NCBI GenBank assembly: GCA_938038445.1
Contig: CALHRZ010000034.1
Coordinates: 1 to 54,454 of the forward strand
Length of the DNA: 54,454 nucleotides
Source of the DNA: an uncultured bacterium
GTDB taxonomy: Bacteria > Verrucomicrobiota > Kiritimatiellia > CAIKKV01
Reading direction: 5' to 3'
The notes under the pieces are model-generated. The model was given only the letters and a program-made list of their open reading frames with translations. It was not told where the DNA came from and ran no database searches. Each line of letters opens with the position of its first letter. Within the stretch, counting starts at the first letter, position 1. Below, piece after piece: positions 1-7,967 of the stretch. The position numbers were made by a program, and so were the translations under genes.

Positions 1-648
1 GGGGGAGAATTGCGGGGGACGGGTTTAGTGGTGCGTTCGACTCAGCAGATCAGCATACAGGGATCGGCGAGGATTCGGGGGAGGACGGAGGCGCCCTCTT
101 ATGCCGGCAAAACGGGGAATATTACTGGACCCCGTATTACAGGACCGGTTCCTATTGTTTCGATCCCGCAGATTGACTTAACGCCCTTTTACCAACATGC
201 CGAAGCCAATGGGCAGGTTCGAAGCGGCTCGGTTTTGATCAACAGCGATACCACAATTCCTGGCGGTGTTCTTTGGGTGAATGGGAGTATCAAAATTTCG
301 AATGGGTCCATCAATGGATGCATTGTCGCCACGGGCGACATCGAGATCTCGACCAGTCGGACGATGCAAAGTCCCAATGGTTTTCCTCTTTTGATCAGCC
401 GCGATGGGAACATCAAGATTACGAGTACGCCTACCATGACAGGGCTGGTCTATGCCAGGAGCCGCAACGTGGACTGGCAGGGTGGTGGAGTGCTTTATGG
501 AGCGATTGTCTTGGGAGGTCAGTTAGATAAGGCCGGGGGTTCTGATTTGATTGTATCGGGGTTAGACGCGCCTCCTTCGATTCCAGGGGTTGATAATAGT
601 AACACCAATAATTCAGATTATGTCATCATCGCGGCCTGGCAAAACTGA
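1..648 (+). CDS. C-terminal part of a pilus-associated or exported beta-rich protein (partial at the window start)
   Basis: The reading frame is open to base 1, so only the last 215 residues are visible; a TTG at base 10 could be an internal start but no ribosome site can be judged. The fragment is rich in Gly, Ser, Thr, Asn and Ile, with short alternating hydrophobic stretches such as GSVLINSDTTIP and GNIKITSTPTMTG, as in right-handed beta repeats of surface proteins. It ends in an Asn/Ser-rich tail. It reminds me of the C-terminal domain of PilX-like or DUF7305-type proteins found near type IV pilus genes, and the pilin and pilus motor genes follow within 6 kb. That assignment is inference from composition and neighbourhood; I recognise no catalytic motif. 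Confidence 0.6.
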   Translation, partial: GGELRGTGLVVRSTQQISIQGSARIRGRTEAPSYAGKTGNITGPRITGPVPIVSIPQIDLTPFYQHAEANGQVRSGSVLINSDTTIPGGVLWVNGSIKISNGSINGCIVATGDIEISTSRTMQSPNGFPLLISRDGNIKITSTPTMTGLVYARSRNVDWQGGGVLYGAIVLGGQLDKAGGSDLIVSGLDAPPSIPGVDNSNTNNSDYVIIAAWQN

Positions 649-1171
649 TTGAAGAGAGAGAATTCTCAGCCCAGATGAATGTTCAAGATCCCTCTCTCGG
701 AGGATGAAGGGGGTTGATGCATCAAGGGAATTCAAGGGCGCTGGGAGATCCAGGAACGCGTTGAATTTTTTCAAGGTGTAGGGAGGTTTCGGAGGACGAT
801 GAGAGGGTAAAAAAGGGGGGAGGTTGAATTATTTTTCAGCTGCAGGGGCAAGGCAGCTCGGCACATGAGAATGAGTGTATCCTTGGGGGCATAAGACTCT
901 GTATGCTCTTATCCCCAGGTTCCAACGACAGAGCGGCGCAGCCCATGAGCGAGTTTTCTGCCCTTTCGCGGGAGATGTTGCATTCCGGCCTGTGGCGGGC
1001 GTTTGGAAAACATCCGGCTTTTGTGCGTTGAGTTGCTTTTTGATTTCGTCCATGTGAAGGTGGCGGTGATGTGTCGACCCGGTTGCACATCATAGGAGTG
1101 GTGATATTGCGCTGTTCTGAATTTTAACGGCGACATTGCCTGCTGAGCGTAAACATGAGTAAGCATTGGGT
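649..1171. other. 523-bp stretch without a convincing gene
   Basis: This lies between the partial beta-rich protein and the pilin terminator. Short open frames exist on both strands but none has a ribosome binding site, a recognisable motif or a clear coding bias. A 12-bp palindrome, GAGAGAATTCTC, sits at 656-667 just after the first stop codon, and a short CTGG/CCAG hairpin lies near 740-753. Neither has a good T-tract. The part from about 840 to 1060 has a different texture and could be a decayed gene, but I cannot name it. Confidence 0.5.
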
Positions 1172-1210
1172 AAAAAAAGAACCCTCTTCGCTGTGGAAGG
1201 AAGAGGGTTC
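1172..1210 (-). terminator. Rho-independent terminator of the pilin gene
   Basis: Two perfectly complementary 11-base arms, GAACCCTCTTC at 1179-1189 and GAAGAGGGTTC at 1200-1210, are separated by a 10-base loop. On the minus strand the hairpin is followed directly by seven T (1172-1178 read as complement). It lies 22 bp after the pilin stop codon, where a strong terminator would give a short monocistronic pilin transcript. Confidence 0.9.
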
Positions 1211-1231
1211 ATGCGAAATAGGGTTTATATT

Positions 1232-1576
1232 TTATTGATTATGGGCATCATTCGCCGAGCAAGTAATCGTGTCACTCTGGGCGACCGTGAGTCCGACAAG
1301 GTTATATGCTACATTGCCATCGGGGCACGTCGGAAGAACTCCGCCTTCAATGTAAGCCACGATTTCATTTGCATCCACTGCAGTATCCTCGGCAATATTA
1401 TTAGCCAGAGCCCATTGCTGAATAGCATCTCGGATCATACGCCGGTTGTTCTTGCACATACTCTTACGGGATTCCGCTCGAATTTTTTGGAACGAGGGAA
1501 TCGCGATTGCGGCCAGCAATCCGATGATTGCCACCACGATCATGATCTCCACCAGTGTGAAACCTCTCTTCTTCAT
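1232..1576 (-). CDS. Type IV prepilin / major pseudopilin-like protein
   Basis: This 114-residue prepilin is the likely structural subunit of the pilus driven by the neighbouring PilB and PilC. It starts with a five-residue leader and the class III signal MKKRG^FTLVEIMIVVAIIGLL, with Gly5 at the cleavage site, Phe6 as the methylated mature N-terminus and Glu10 as the conserved +5 glutamate. The hydrophobic helix spans about 9-28. The head has Cys41 in CKNNRRMI, a QWALANN segment, then Cys84 and Cys106, which probably pair. This C-x-NN-R...QWAL pattern is common in short PVC-group prepilins. The start is fixed by the strong Shine-Dalgarno AAGGAGG at 1582-1588; the frame is open further upstream, but that part is untranslated leader. 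A sigma-54 promoter and a terminator flank it, so it is probably transcribed alone. Confidence 0.92.
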   Translation of the reverse strand: MKKRGFTLVEIMIVVAIIGLLAAIAIPSFQKIRAESRKSMCKNNRRMIRDAIQQWALANNIAEDTAVDANEIVAYIEGGVLPTCPDGNVAYNLVGLTVAQSDTITCSANDAHNQ

Positions 1577-1640
1577 CTTGGACCTCCTTAGTTTTGGGGT
1601 TTCTGTTGTTTTGAGCCTCTTGGCCCGACGTGAAAACATC

Positions 1641-1658
1641 AAGCAGTTACTATGCCAA
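1641..1658 (-). promoter_or_regulatory. Sigma-54 (-24/-12) promoter of the pilin gene
   Basis: Read on the minus strand the site is TTGGCATAGTAACTGCTT. The GG and GC dinucleotides are exactly 10 bases apart, as the sigma-54 holoenzyme requires, and TTGGCA matches the -24 consensus. Transcription would start near 1631, giving a leader of about 55 bases ahead of the pilin ATG at 1576. The gene immediately upstream encodes an NtrC-type activator, matching the known PilR/RpoN control of pilA in Pseudomonas and Myxococcus. Confidence 0.75.
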
Positions 1659-1777
1659 GAGTTGATTAATCCAGACAATCGCAAGAAAACGTGATTAAAC
1701 GCATTGCTTAGGCAGCAACTTTAAAAGCCTAACTTATCATAAACGAAAAAAAGAGAAACATAATATCAAAAATGAGA

Positions 1778-3145
1778 TCAATCGGGTTCTGGAAGTTTTC
1801 GGTATAAGGTGGCGAGGCTAATTTTAAGTTCTTTGGCTGCTTTTTCTTTATCGCCTTGAGTTTGGCTAAGGACGAACTGAAGGTATTCTTTTTCTTTTTC
1901 TCGGAGAAATGCTTTTAGGGATTTCCCTTTGTATTGGTCGAGTGGCGAGAAAGAAGACTGACCCAGCTGTTGGTGTTGGACGCTGTTGACGATTCTAGCG
2001 GGGAGGACTTCTTTGATGATTTTATTTTCCGTGCTGAAAGTGAGGGCATGTTTAATGGCATTTTCAAGTTCTCTGACATTGCCTGGCCAATGGTAGGCTT
2101 CAAGAATCTGTCTTGCTTCTGGGGTGATGGCCGGGGGTGTTCGGTCGCCATATTCTCTTTGTATAATGTAATTGATAAGAGGAAAAATATCCTCCGGACG
2201 TTCCCGCAGGGGTTTGAGCGTAATGTTTATCACGCTGATCCGATAATAGAGATCTTCTCGAAACTGTCCTTTAGTCATCAACTCTTCCAAGGGGACATTT
2301 GTTGCCGCAAGAACGCGGACATCCACAGGAATCGTTTCGTTTCCACCGACTCTTCGCACTTCCTTTTCTTGAAGCGCGCGAAGAAACTTTCCTTGGAGCG
2401 AAAGCGGCATGGAGCCGATTTCATCCAGAAAAAGGGTGCCTCCCTGTGCGGCTTCGAAAAGGCCTTCTTTATTAGCGGTTGCGCCGGTAAACGCGCCTTT
2501 AACATACCCGAACATTTCGGATTCAAGAAGTGTTTCAGGGAGTGCGGCACAATTGATAGCTAGAAACTTTCTGTCTTTTCTTCGGCTATGGGCGTGAATG
2601 GCCTTTGCGACGAGTTCCTTTCCTGTTCCGCTTTCACCTGTGATTAAAACGGTAGTATCCGTTGGCGCAACCCTTTCAATCATCTCGCACACCCGACGCA
2701 TGGAGTCGCTTTCGGCGACGATATTTTCAAATTTGTACTTTGCGCCGAGACGGGTTTTGAGGTCCACATTTTCCTGGACCGTTCGGTGATATTCCAGTGC
2801 GCGCTGGACGGTTATGAGCAGTTCGTCCACTTTGAAGGGCTTGGTTATGTAATCGAACGCCCCCATTTTCAATGCTTCAACCGCTGTGTCCACAGAGCCG
2901 AACGCCGTCATAATGAGGACAGACATCATCGGTTTTTTTTCGTGGGCGTGCCTGAGAAGGTCCATGCCCGTGATCGGTGTCATGCGGATATCGGTAATCA
3001 AAAGGTCGAAATCCTCTTTTTCAAGGCGATCCATAGCCTGAGTTGGGTCCCCGATGGGCACAACATCGTATCCTTCAGCTTTGAGGAGGGTGCTGAGCAC
3101 GCTGAGAATGCTGGGCTCATCGTCAACGAGTAAAATTCTCGACAT
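1778..3145 (-). CDS. Sigma-54-dependent response regulator, NtrC/PilR type
   Basis: This 455-residue transcription activator has the three standard modules. The receiver spans residues 1-120, with acidic pocket D8/D9, phosphoacceptor D52, T80 and K102. The AAA+ sigma-54 activation domain spans about 140-380, with Walker A GESGTGKE at 170-177, the sigma-54 contact loop GAFTGA at 217-222 and Walker B FLDE at 239-242. A Fis-type helix-turn-helix lies at about 415-452 ([19 protein letters not shown]). A GGAGGA ribosome site precedes the ATG. It sits just upstream of the pilin gene and its sigma-54 promoter, so pilin is the obvious target. No cognate PilS-type kinase lies beside it; the hybrid kinase at 38039-40717 is too distant to pair on position. 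The pilR name is not certain because other NtrC-family regulators look alike. Confidence 0.93.
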   Translation of the reverse strand: MSRILLVDDEPSILSVLSTLLKAEGYDVVPIGDPTQAMDRLEKEDFDLLITDIRMTPITGMDLLRHAHEKKPMMSVLIMTAFGSVDTAVEALKMGAFDYITKPFKVDELLITVQRALEYHRTVQENVDLKTRLGAKYKFENIVAESDSMRRVCEMIERVAPTDTTVLITGESGTGKELVAKAIHAHSRRKDRKFLAINCAALPETLLESEMFGYVKGAFTGATANKEGLFEAAQGGTLFLDEIGSMPLSLQGKFLRALQEKEVRRVGGNETIPVDVRVLAATNVPLEELMTKGQFREDLYYRISVINITLKPLRERPEDIFPLINYIIQREYGDRTPPAITPEARQILEAYHWPGNVRELENAIKHALTFSTENKIIKEVLPARIVNSVQHQQLGQSSFSPLDQYKGKSLKAFLREKEKEYLQFVLSQTQGDKEKAAKELKISLATLYRKLPEPD

Positions 3146-3249
3146 CCAAAATCCTCCGAATAACCGCTATTTTTACGGAACGGAAACCAAAATGACAAGA
3201 AAAAATTCTCAATTTTGAAATGCTGATGAACCCGGAGCGTTATTTCACA

Positions 3250-4422
3250 TTACATTTTGATCGCTTCTGCCATACGGAAGATCGGTAGAAACATGCACAC
3301 CATGATACCCCCTACGACGACACCGAGAAAGACCATCAGGAGGGGTTCGATGAGGGATGTAAGTCCTGCGATGGCCGTATTGACCTCATCCTCATAAAAG
3401 CCGGCCAGGCTTTCCATCATTTCGTCCATTTTTCCTGTTTTTTCGCCGGCTGCCAGCATTCGCACGAGCATACGAGGGAGCAGAGGTTCTTCGCTGAGCC
3501 CTGACGAGAGAGTTTCGCCCCGTTCGACGAAATTCCGTCCGTTCAGAATGGCTTTTTCGATGACTTTGTTTCCGGCCGCGCCAGAGACAATCTGGAGGGA
3601 CTCCATGATGGGAACGCCGCTTTTGATGAGCTGGGAGAAAACGCGTGCAAACCGGGCCACGGCGACTTTGAGAATGAGGGGACCGAAGAGGGGAGCGTGA
3701 ATCAAGGCACGGTCCACCAGGTATCCGCCGGCCGGCGTCGCCTTCCATCGCTTGAATAAAAAGACAGCAAGGATCAACAGAACGAGCGCGTAGGGGCCTC
3801 CCTTTCGGATATAGTGACTTAAATTCACGAGGAACTGGGTAGGACCTGGGAGCTCGGAGCCGAATTCCTTGTACATGTTGGCAAAAACCGGAACGATAAA
3901 CGTAATCAATCCGATGGTAATGATGATTGCGATACTCAAAACGATAATGGGGTAGGTCATCGCGGATTTGACTTTTCGGCGCAGTTTGGCTGAATCTTCC
4001 AGCAAAGTGGCCAATCGGCTGATGGTTTCCGGGAGCATGCCACTGGCTTCGCCCCCGCGGACCATATTGACGTAAAGGTCATTAAAAACGCTTGGATATC
4101 GCGCGACCGATTCGGAGAGGGAGCGACCGCTTTCGATGCTTTCCTTGAGATCCAGAATGAGTCCTCTCATGTTGGGGGAGTTCGCCTGTTCGGCGAGGGT
4201 ATCGAGCGACGTTACGATGGGCATGCCGGCAGAGAGCATAGCGGCCAGTTGGCGGGAAAAGGCTGGAAGTTCGCGATCCACGATCTTACGGGCTCCGGGA
4301 ACATAGCCTTTTTTCGGGCGGGTGATCGAGGGGCCACGCGTCGTTTCTTGTTTAGTGGGGGATGCAGGAACGCGCGATACGGAAGCGGAAGAAGGGGGTG
4401 TGGCTTTAAGCAGGGGACTCAT
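3250..4422 (-). CDS. pilC: Type IV pilus inner-membrane platform protein PilC (GspF family)
   Basis: This polytopic protein forms the inner-membrane platform on which the PilB motor acts. It has 390 residues, the normal size. After a Pro/Ser-rich N-terminal tail (1-45) there are two T2SSF domains, at about 53-176 and 256-378. The first contains FSRQLAAMLSAGMPIVTSLD and the second the matching FARVFSQLIKSGVPIMESL, the family hallmark repeat. Hydrophobic segments at about 160-185, 210-230 and 355-380 are the expected membrane spans. It begins 19 bp after the pilB stop on the same strand, so the two are co-transcribed. The same family serves type II secretion (GspF), but the linked prepilin and PilB-type ATPase favour a pilus role. 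Confidence 0.93.
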   Translation of the reverse strand: MSPLLKATPPSSASVSRVPASPTKQETTRGPSITRPKKGYVPGARKIVDRELPAFSRQLAAMLSAGMPIVTSLDTLAEQANSPNMRGLILDLKESIESGRSLSESVARYPSVFNDLYVNMVRGGEASGMLPETISRLATLLEDSAKLRRKVKSAMTYPIIVLSIAIIITIGLITFIVPVFANMYKEFGSELPGPTQFLVNLSHYIRKGGPYALVLLILAVFLFKRWKATPAGGYLVDRALIHAPLFGPLILKVAVARFARVFSQLIKSGVPIMESLQIVSGAAGNKVIEKAILNGRNFVERGETLSSGLSEEPLLPRMLVRMLAAGEKTGKMDEMMESLAGFYEDEVNTAIAGLTSLIEPLLMVFLGVVVGGIMVCMFLPIFRMAEAIKM

Positions 4423-4441
4423 GGTGCGGGCCCTTTTTCAT

Positions 4442-6142
4442 TTATTCTCCGCCGGTGACCTCCAGAACGGCCTGGAGGGAAGTCAATCCTTCACGGACTT
4501 TGATCAGACCGGCCTGTTTGAGGGTGATCATGCCGTTTTTGACTGCCGCATCTTTCAGCTCACTGCTGGTGGCGCCGCGTAGAATCAGGGGACGGATGAT
4601 ATCGTCCACGGGCAGAACTTCCATGAGGGCGGCTCGTCCTTTGTAGCCCCGGGTACATTTGGGGCATCCGACCGGCTCGAATACGGTTGACTCTTTGAAA
4701 AAGTCGGGTTCAATACGGTTGGCGGCCAGGATATCGGGGTTGAGCGTTGTCGGTTTCTTACAGGCGGGGCAAAGAAGGCGGTATAAGCGTTGGGCTTGGG
4801 CGAGGATGATGGAAGAAGCGAGAAGAAAGGGGGGGACGCCCATATCCATCAGGCGGGTACAGGCGCCGGCGGCATCGTTCGTGTGAAGCGTGCTCAACAC
4901 CAGATGGCCGGTAAGTGCGGCTTTGACGGCGATTTCGGCGGTTTCGTTATCGCGGATTTCACCCACCAGGACGATATCGGGGTCTTGCCGCAAGATCGAA
5001 CGCAAGGCGGCCGCGAAGGTCAGGCCGATGTCGCTGTTGATCTGGACTTGATTGATCCCTTCGAGTTGATATTCCACCGGGTCTTCGCAGGTAATGATGT
5101 TGACATCCGGCTGATTCATCTCCTGCAGGCATGAATAGAGGGTGGTGGTTTTTCCGCTGCCGGTAGGGCCGGTGACCAGAATGATACCGTGGGGCTGTTG
5201 AATGGCGTAGCTCATGGCCTTGAAGGCCACTTCGTCGAGTCCGAGTGCTGACAGGCTGGGTTTCAGGCTGGTTTTGTCGAGAATCCGCATCACGACCTTT
5301 TCGCCATGAATTGTGGGCAAAATGCTGACCCGGACATCCACCTCTTTGCCAAGGGCTTTGATTTTGAAACGTCCGTCTTGCGGCAGCCGTCGTTCCGCGA
5401 TATTCAGGCTGGCCATGATTTTGATTCGCGAAATGATAGCGGGCTGGAAGTTTTTAGGGGGGCTGGGCCGTTCGGTCATGGCGCCATCGATGCGGTACCG
5501 GAGGCGGAGGACCTTTTCCATCGGCTCGATATGGATATCGCTTGCGCGGGTTCGAAGCGCTTCGACGAGGATCATATTCACCATTCGAATGACGGGCGCT
5601 CCACCGGCGCTTTCGAGCATTTTTTCGAGGCTGATCTCTTCTTCCTGTTCCTGACCGACCTCAACTTCGCTGTCGCCGGCTTTTGAGAGGATTTCCTCGA
5701 GCGCAAGCCCCTCTTTCGGTTGCCGGATTTTTGCTATCTGTTCCTCCACTTCCTGTTCGGCAGCGACCAACGGCATGAACTCGAAGCCGGTTAAATCATG
5801 GAGCTCTTCGAGCGCAATCACATCGAATGGATCGCCGAGCGCCAGAGAGAAGAGTTTGCCCGTGCGGGCGATCGGCACCATGTGATGCTGGAAGAGGAAC
5901 TCCCTAGGAAGTGCTTCCCACAGGGAGGGATCGGGGGTAAATCTTGCCAGCCGAATCGGTCGCATATTGAGATATTCCGCCAACACGAGCGTCATCGCCG
6001 ACTGGCTGACCAGTTTATGCTCAACCAGAAAACGTTCGAGACGTATATTGCGACGTGCGGCATCCTGTTCGGCCTGCTCCAGGATGTCGGGGGGCAACGC
6101 CTGACGTTTCAGAAGAATAGCCGCAAGGCGGGATACAACCAT
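4442..6142 (-). CDS. pilB: Type IV pilus assembly ATPase PilB (GspE/PulE family)
   Basis: This cytoplasmic hexameric ATPase powers pilus extension. Of its 566 residues, 1-115 form an N-terminal MshEN/GspE-N domain (RLAAILLKR...LVEHKLVSQSAMT), followed by an acidic linker (about 145-175) and the motor domain. Walker A GPTGSGKTT is at 325-333, the Asp box includes CEDPVEYQLEG at 352-362, Walker B is DIVLVGEIRD at 389-398, and the His box contains LSTLHTNDA at 416-424. A zinc site is formed by CPAC (C458, C461) and CPKC (C493, C496), typical of PilB and GspE. There is no good Shine-Dalgarno before the ATG. A sigma-54-like element a few bases upstream is discussed in the findings. GspE is the alternative name; context supports PilB. 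Confidence 0.94.
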   Translation of the reverse strand: MVVSRLAAILLKRQALPPDILEQAEQDAARRNIRLERFLVEHKLVSQSAMTLVLAEYLNMRPIRLARFTPDPSLWEALPREFLFQHHMVPIARTGKLFSLALGDPFDVIALEELHDLTGFEFMPLVAAEQEVEEQIAKIRQPKEGLALEEILSKAGDSEVEVGQEQEEEISLEKMLESAGGAPVIRMVNMILVEALRTRASDIHIEPMEKVLRLRYRIDGAMTERPSPPKNFQPAIISRIKIMASLNIAERRLPQDGRFKIKALGKEVDVRVSILPTIHGEKVVMRILDKTSLKPSLSALGLDEVAFKAMSYAIQQPHGIILVTGPTGSGKTTTLYSCLQEMNQPDVNIITCEDPVEYQLEGINQVQINSDIGLTFAAALRSILRQDPDIVLVGEIRDNETAEIAVKAALTGHLVLSTLHTNDAAGACTRLMDMGVPPFLLASSIILAQAQRLYRLLCPACKKPTTLNPDILAANRIEPDFFKESTVFEPVGCPKCTRGYKGRAALMEVLPVDDIIRPLILRGATSSELKDAAVKNGMITLKQAGLIKVREGLTSLQAVLEVTGGE

Positions 6143-6155
6143 AAGAAGTTACACT

Positions 6156-6172
6156 AGCATGAAACGGACCAA
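6156..6172 (-). promoter_or_regulatory. Possible sigma-54-like element before pilB
   Basis: On the minus strand the bases read TTGGTCCGTTTCATGCT. GG and GC are 10 bases apart, but the inner consensus bases match only partly. A start 12 bases downstream would fall near 6145, leaving only about three leader bases before the pilB ATG at 6142. It is a weak candidate. Confidence 0.25.
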
Positions 6173-6362
6173 CCAACAAGCAAAAGGGCAAAAGAGGATC
6201 CTTATCTAAAAGAGGATCAAAGAGAGTTTGATAGGGGGCGCCATTTCCAGCGAAAGGCATCCGGCACGAGAATAAGGCTTCCGGCACGGAGTGTCGGAAC
6301 TACTGATATGACGCTGGCACGGGGATACTGAAAAATCTCCTTCGGGAAGAATTCGGGCTGTT

Positions 6363-7811
6363 TTAAAGCACGATAGAGGAAAGTCGGAGATACCGTTCAT
6401 ACCCCTTTTGATAGGCATGTTGCACATTCGGATCGGGAAAAAAAAGGCGGGCGGTATGATACATTTGGCCGATGGCATCAGGGAGCGTGGCGAAATAACC
6501 GGAACCGGTGGCTGCCAACATGGCGGCTCCAAGGGTGGCGGCTTCTGTGACCTGTCCCCGATGCACGGGCAATCCGGTGATATCGGCCTTCATTTGAAGC
6601 CAGAAATCGCTTTGGGCCCCGCCGCCGTGGGAGTGGATGACGCCGATTCGGAATCCTGCCCCTTTTAGGGCTTCCGTGTTTTCCCGGAGGCAGTAGGCCA
6701 GGGATTCGAGCAAAGCCCGGTAGAGATCGGCCCGGCGATGGTGGAGATGGAGACCGGCGAACCATCCGCGCTGCTCCGGGGAAGGGGAAGGGGAGACTTT
6801 GCCGTCGAAGTGAGGGCAAACCGTCACGCCACGGCTTCCGGGCGGGCTTTGAGCGGCCTCCCGATCCAGATCGGCGAGGGATTGGGAGGGGGCCATTTCG
6901 CGACGAAACCATTCCAGCGCAACACCGGCCGTTTTGGCGTAAGCGAGGACGAAGGAGAAGCCAGAGATGGGAAAGGGACCTCCAAACAAGCCGGCAGGTA
7001 GTATGGGAGGGTCTCCCTTGACAAGGGTTACCGCTGCGAGACACGTTCCCGTAGCGACCGAAAGGATTTCCTCTTCCGCGACACCGGCACCCAAGGCGCC
7101 GGCATATTGGTCGTTTGTTCCCACAATCACGGGAATTTCAGGCGGCAATCGCCACCGTTCGGCTATGTCAGGCTGGAGAAGGCCGGCGACAGTTCCGGAG
7201 GACTGGATGTGGGCGACTTGCTCCTGGGAGATACCGACTGCGGCGAGGGCAGCGGAATGGTACTCCAGCCCGCCCAACGTCAAGCCTGTGGAAGCCGCCG
7301 TATGGGGATCGGTGATCGGTCTGCCGGTCATTCGCCAGGTGAAATAGTCAGGCAGAAGAAAAAAAACACGGGCCATTCGAATTCGTTGCGGATCTCTCTT
7401 CAGCAGCCAACAGATTTTGGCTCCCGTTGAAATGGCCGAAAAGCGGGGGGTTGGAAGGGGCGTCTTTTCCAACCGGCGGTTGAGTTCCTCCGCCTCTTCC
7501 GCCGCCCGGCTGTCGTACCATACAATCGCCGGATGAAGTGGGTGTCCTTTTGCATCGAGGGGGACGAAGGTTTGTCCCTGCGAGACGATCGTGAGGGCTG
7601 CCGGCTTGGTTTGGCTCTGATCCAGGGCATCCTGCACGGCACCGCGGGCGGCTTCTTCGATCGTTTCGATTTCGATTTCGACCCGTCCATCCGGATAGAG
7701 GCATGGTTCCAGAGATCTCCGGCCCATTCCCAGAGGATTTCCTGTCTCATCGTAAAGCGCCGCTTTTGCGCCGGTTCCTCCGATATCCAACCCAAGAAAA
7801 GCCTTTTTCAT
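6363..7811 (-). CDS. xylB: FGGY-family carbohydrate kinase, xylulokinase type
   Basis: This 482-residue cytoplasmic kinase phosphorylates a sugar with ATP, most likely D-xylulose to xylulose 5-phosphate. The first actin-like domain opens with LGLDIGGTGAKAALYDETG (phosphate-binding loop) and contains VWYDSRA in the sugar site. The second domain has GTNDQYAGALGAG, where the Asp is the likely catalytic base, and the family signature HGGGAQSDFWLQMKADITG. TEAATLGAAMLAATGSG near the end is the usual C-terminal adenine-site motif. Length matches xylulokinases (about 480-500). No xylose isomerase or transporter is adjacent. Substrate choice within FGGY kinases cannot be fixed by motifs alone; a ribulo- or glycerol-type substrate remains possible. 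Confidence 0.82.
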   Translation of the reverse strand: MKKAFLGLDIGGTGAKAALYDETGNPLGMGRRSLEPCLYPDGRVEIEIETIEEAARGAVQDALDQSQTKPAALTIVSQGQTFVPLDAKGHPLHPAIVWYDSRAAEEAEELNRRLEKTPLPTPRFSAISTGAKICWLLKRDPQRIRMARVFFLLPDYFTWRMTGRPITDPHTAASTGLTLGGLEYHSAALAAVGISQEQVAHIQSSGTVAGLLQPDIAERWRLPPEIPVIVGTNDQYAGALGAGVAEEEILSVATGTCLAAVTLVKGDPPILPAGLFGGPFPISGFSFVLAYAKTAGVALEWFRREMAPSQSLADLDREAAQSPPGSRGVTVCPHFDGKVSPSPSPEQRGWFAGLHLHHRRADLYRALLESLAYCLRENTEALKGAGFRIGVIHSHGGGAQSDFWLQMKADITGLPVHRGQVTEAATLGAAMLAATGSGYFATLPDAIGQMYHTARLFFPDPNVQHAYQKGYERYLRLSSIVL

Positions 7812-7967
7812 ATTTGGACTCAGAATATTTGTCTATGTGATGCCCGAGTTTTTGGCAAAAGTCAACCTTTGTGAGCCTTGTTAAATTTCTCCCGGTCTTC
7901 GGTGGAAAATCGTGACAACTTTTTGTGAGAGTTATAGAATGGGAATGAGCAAAAGGAGAACTGTTCC

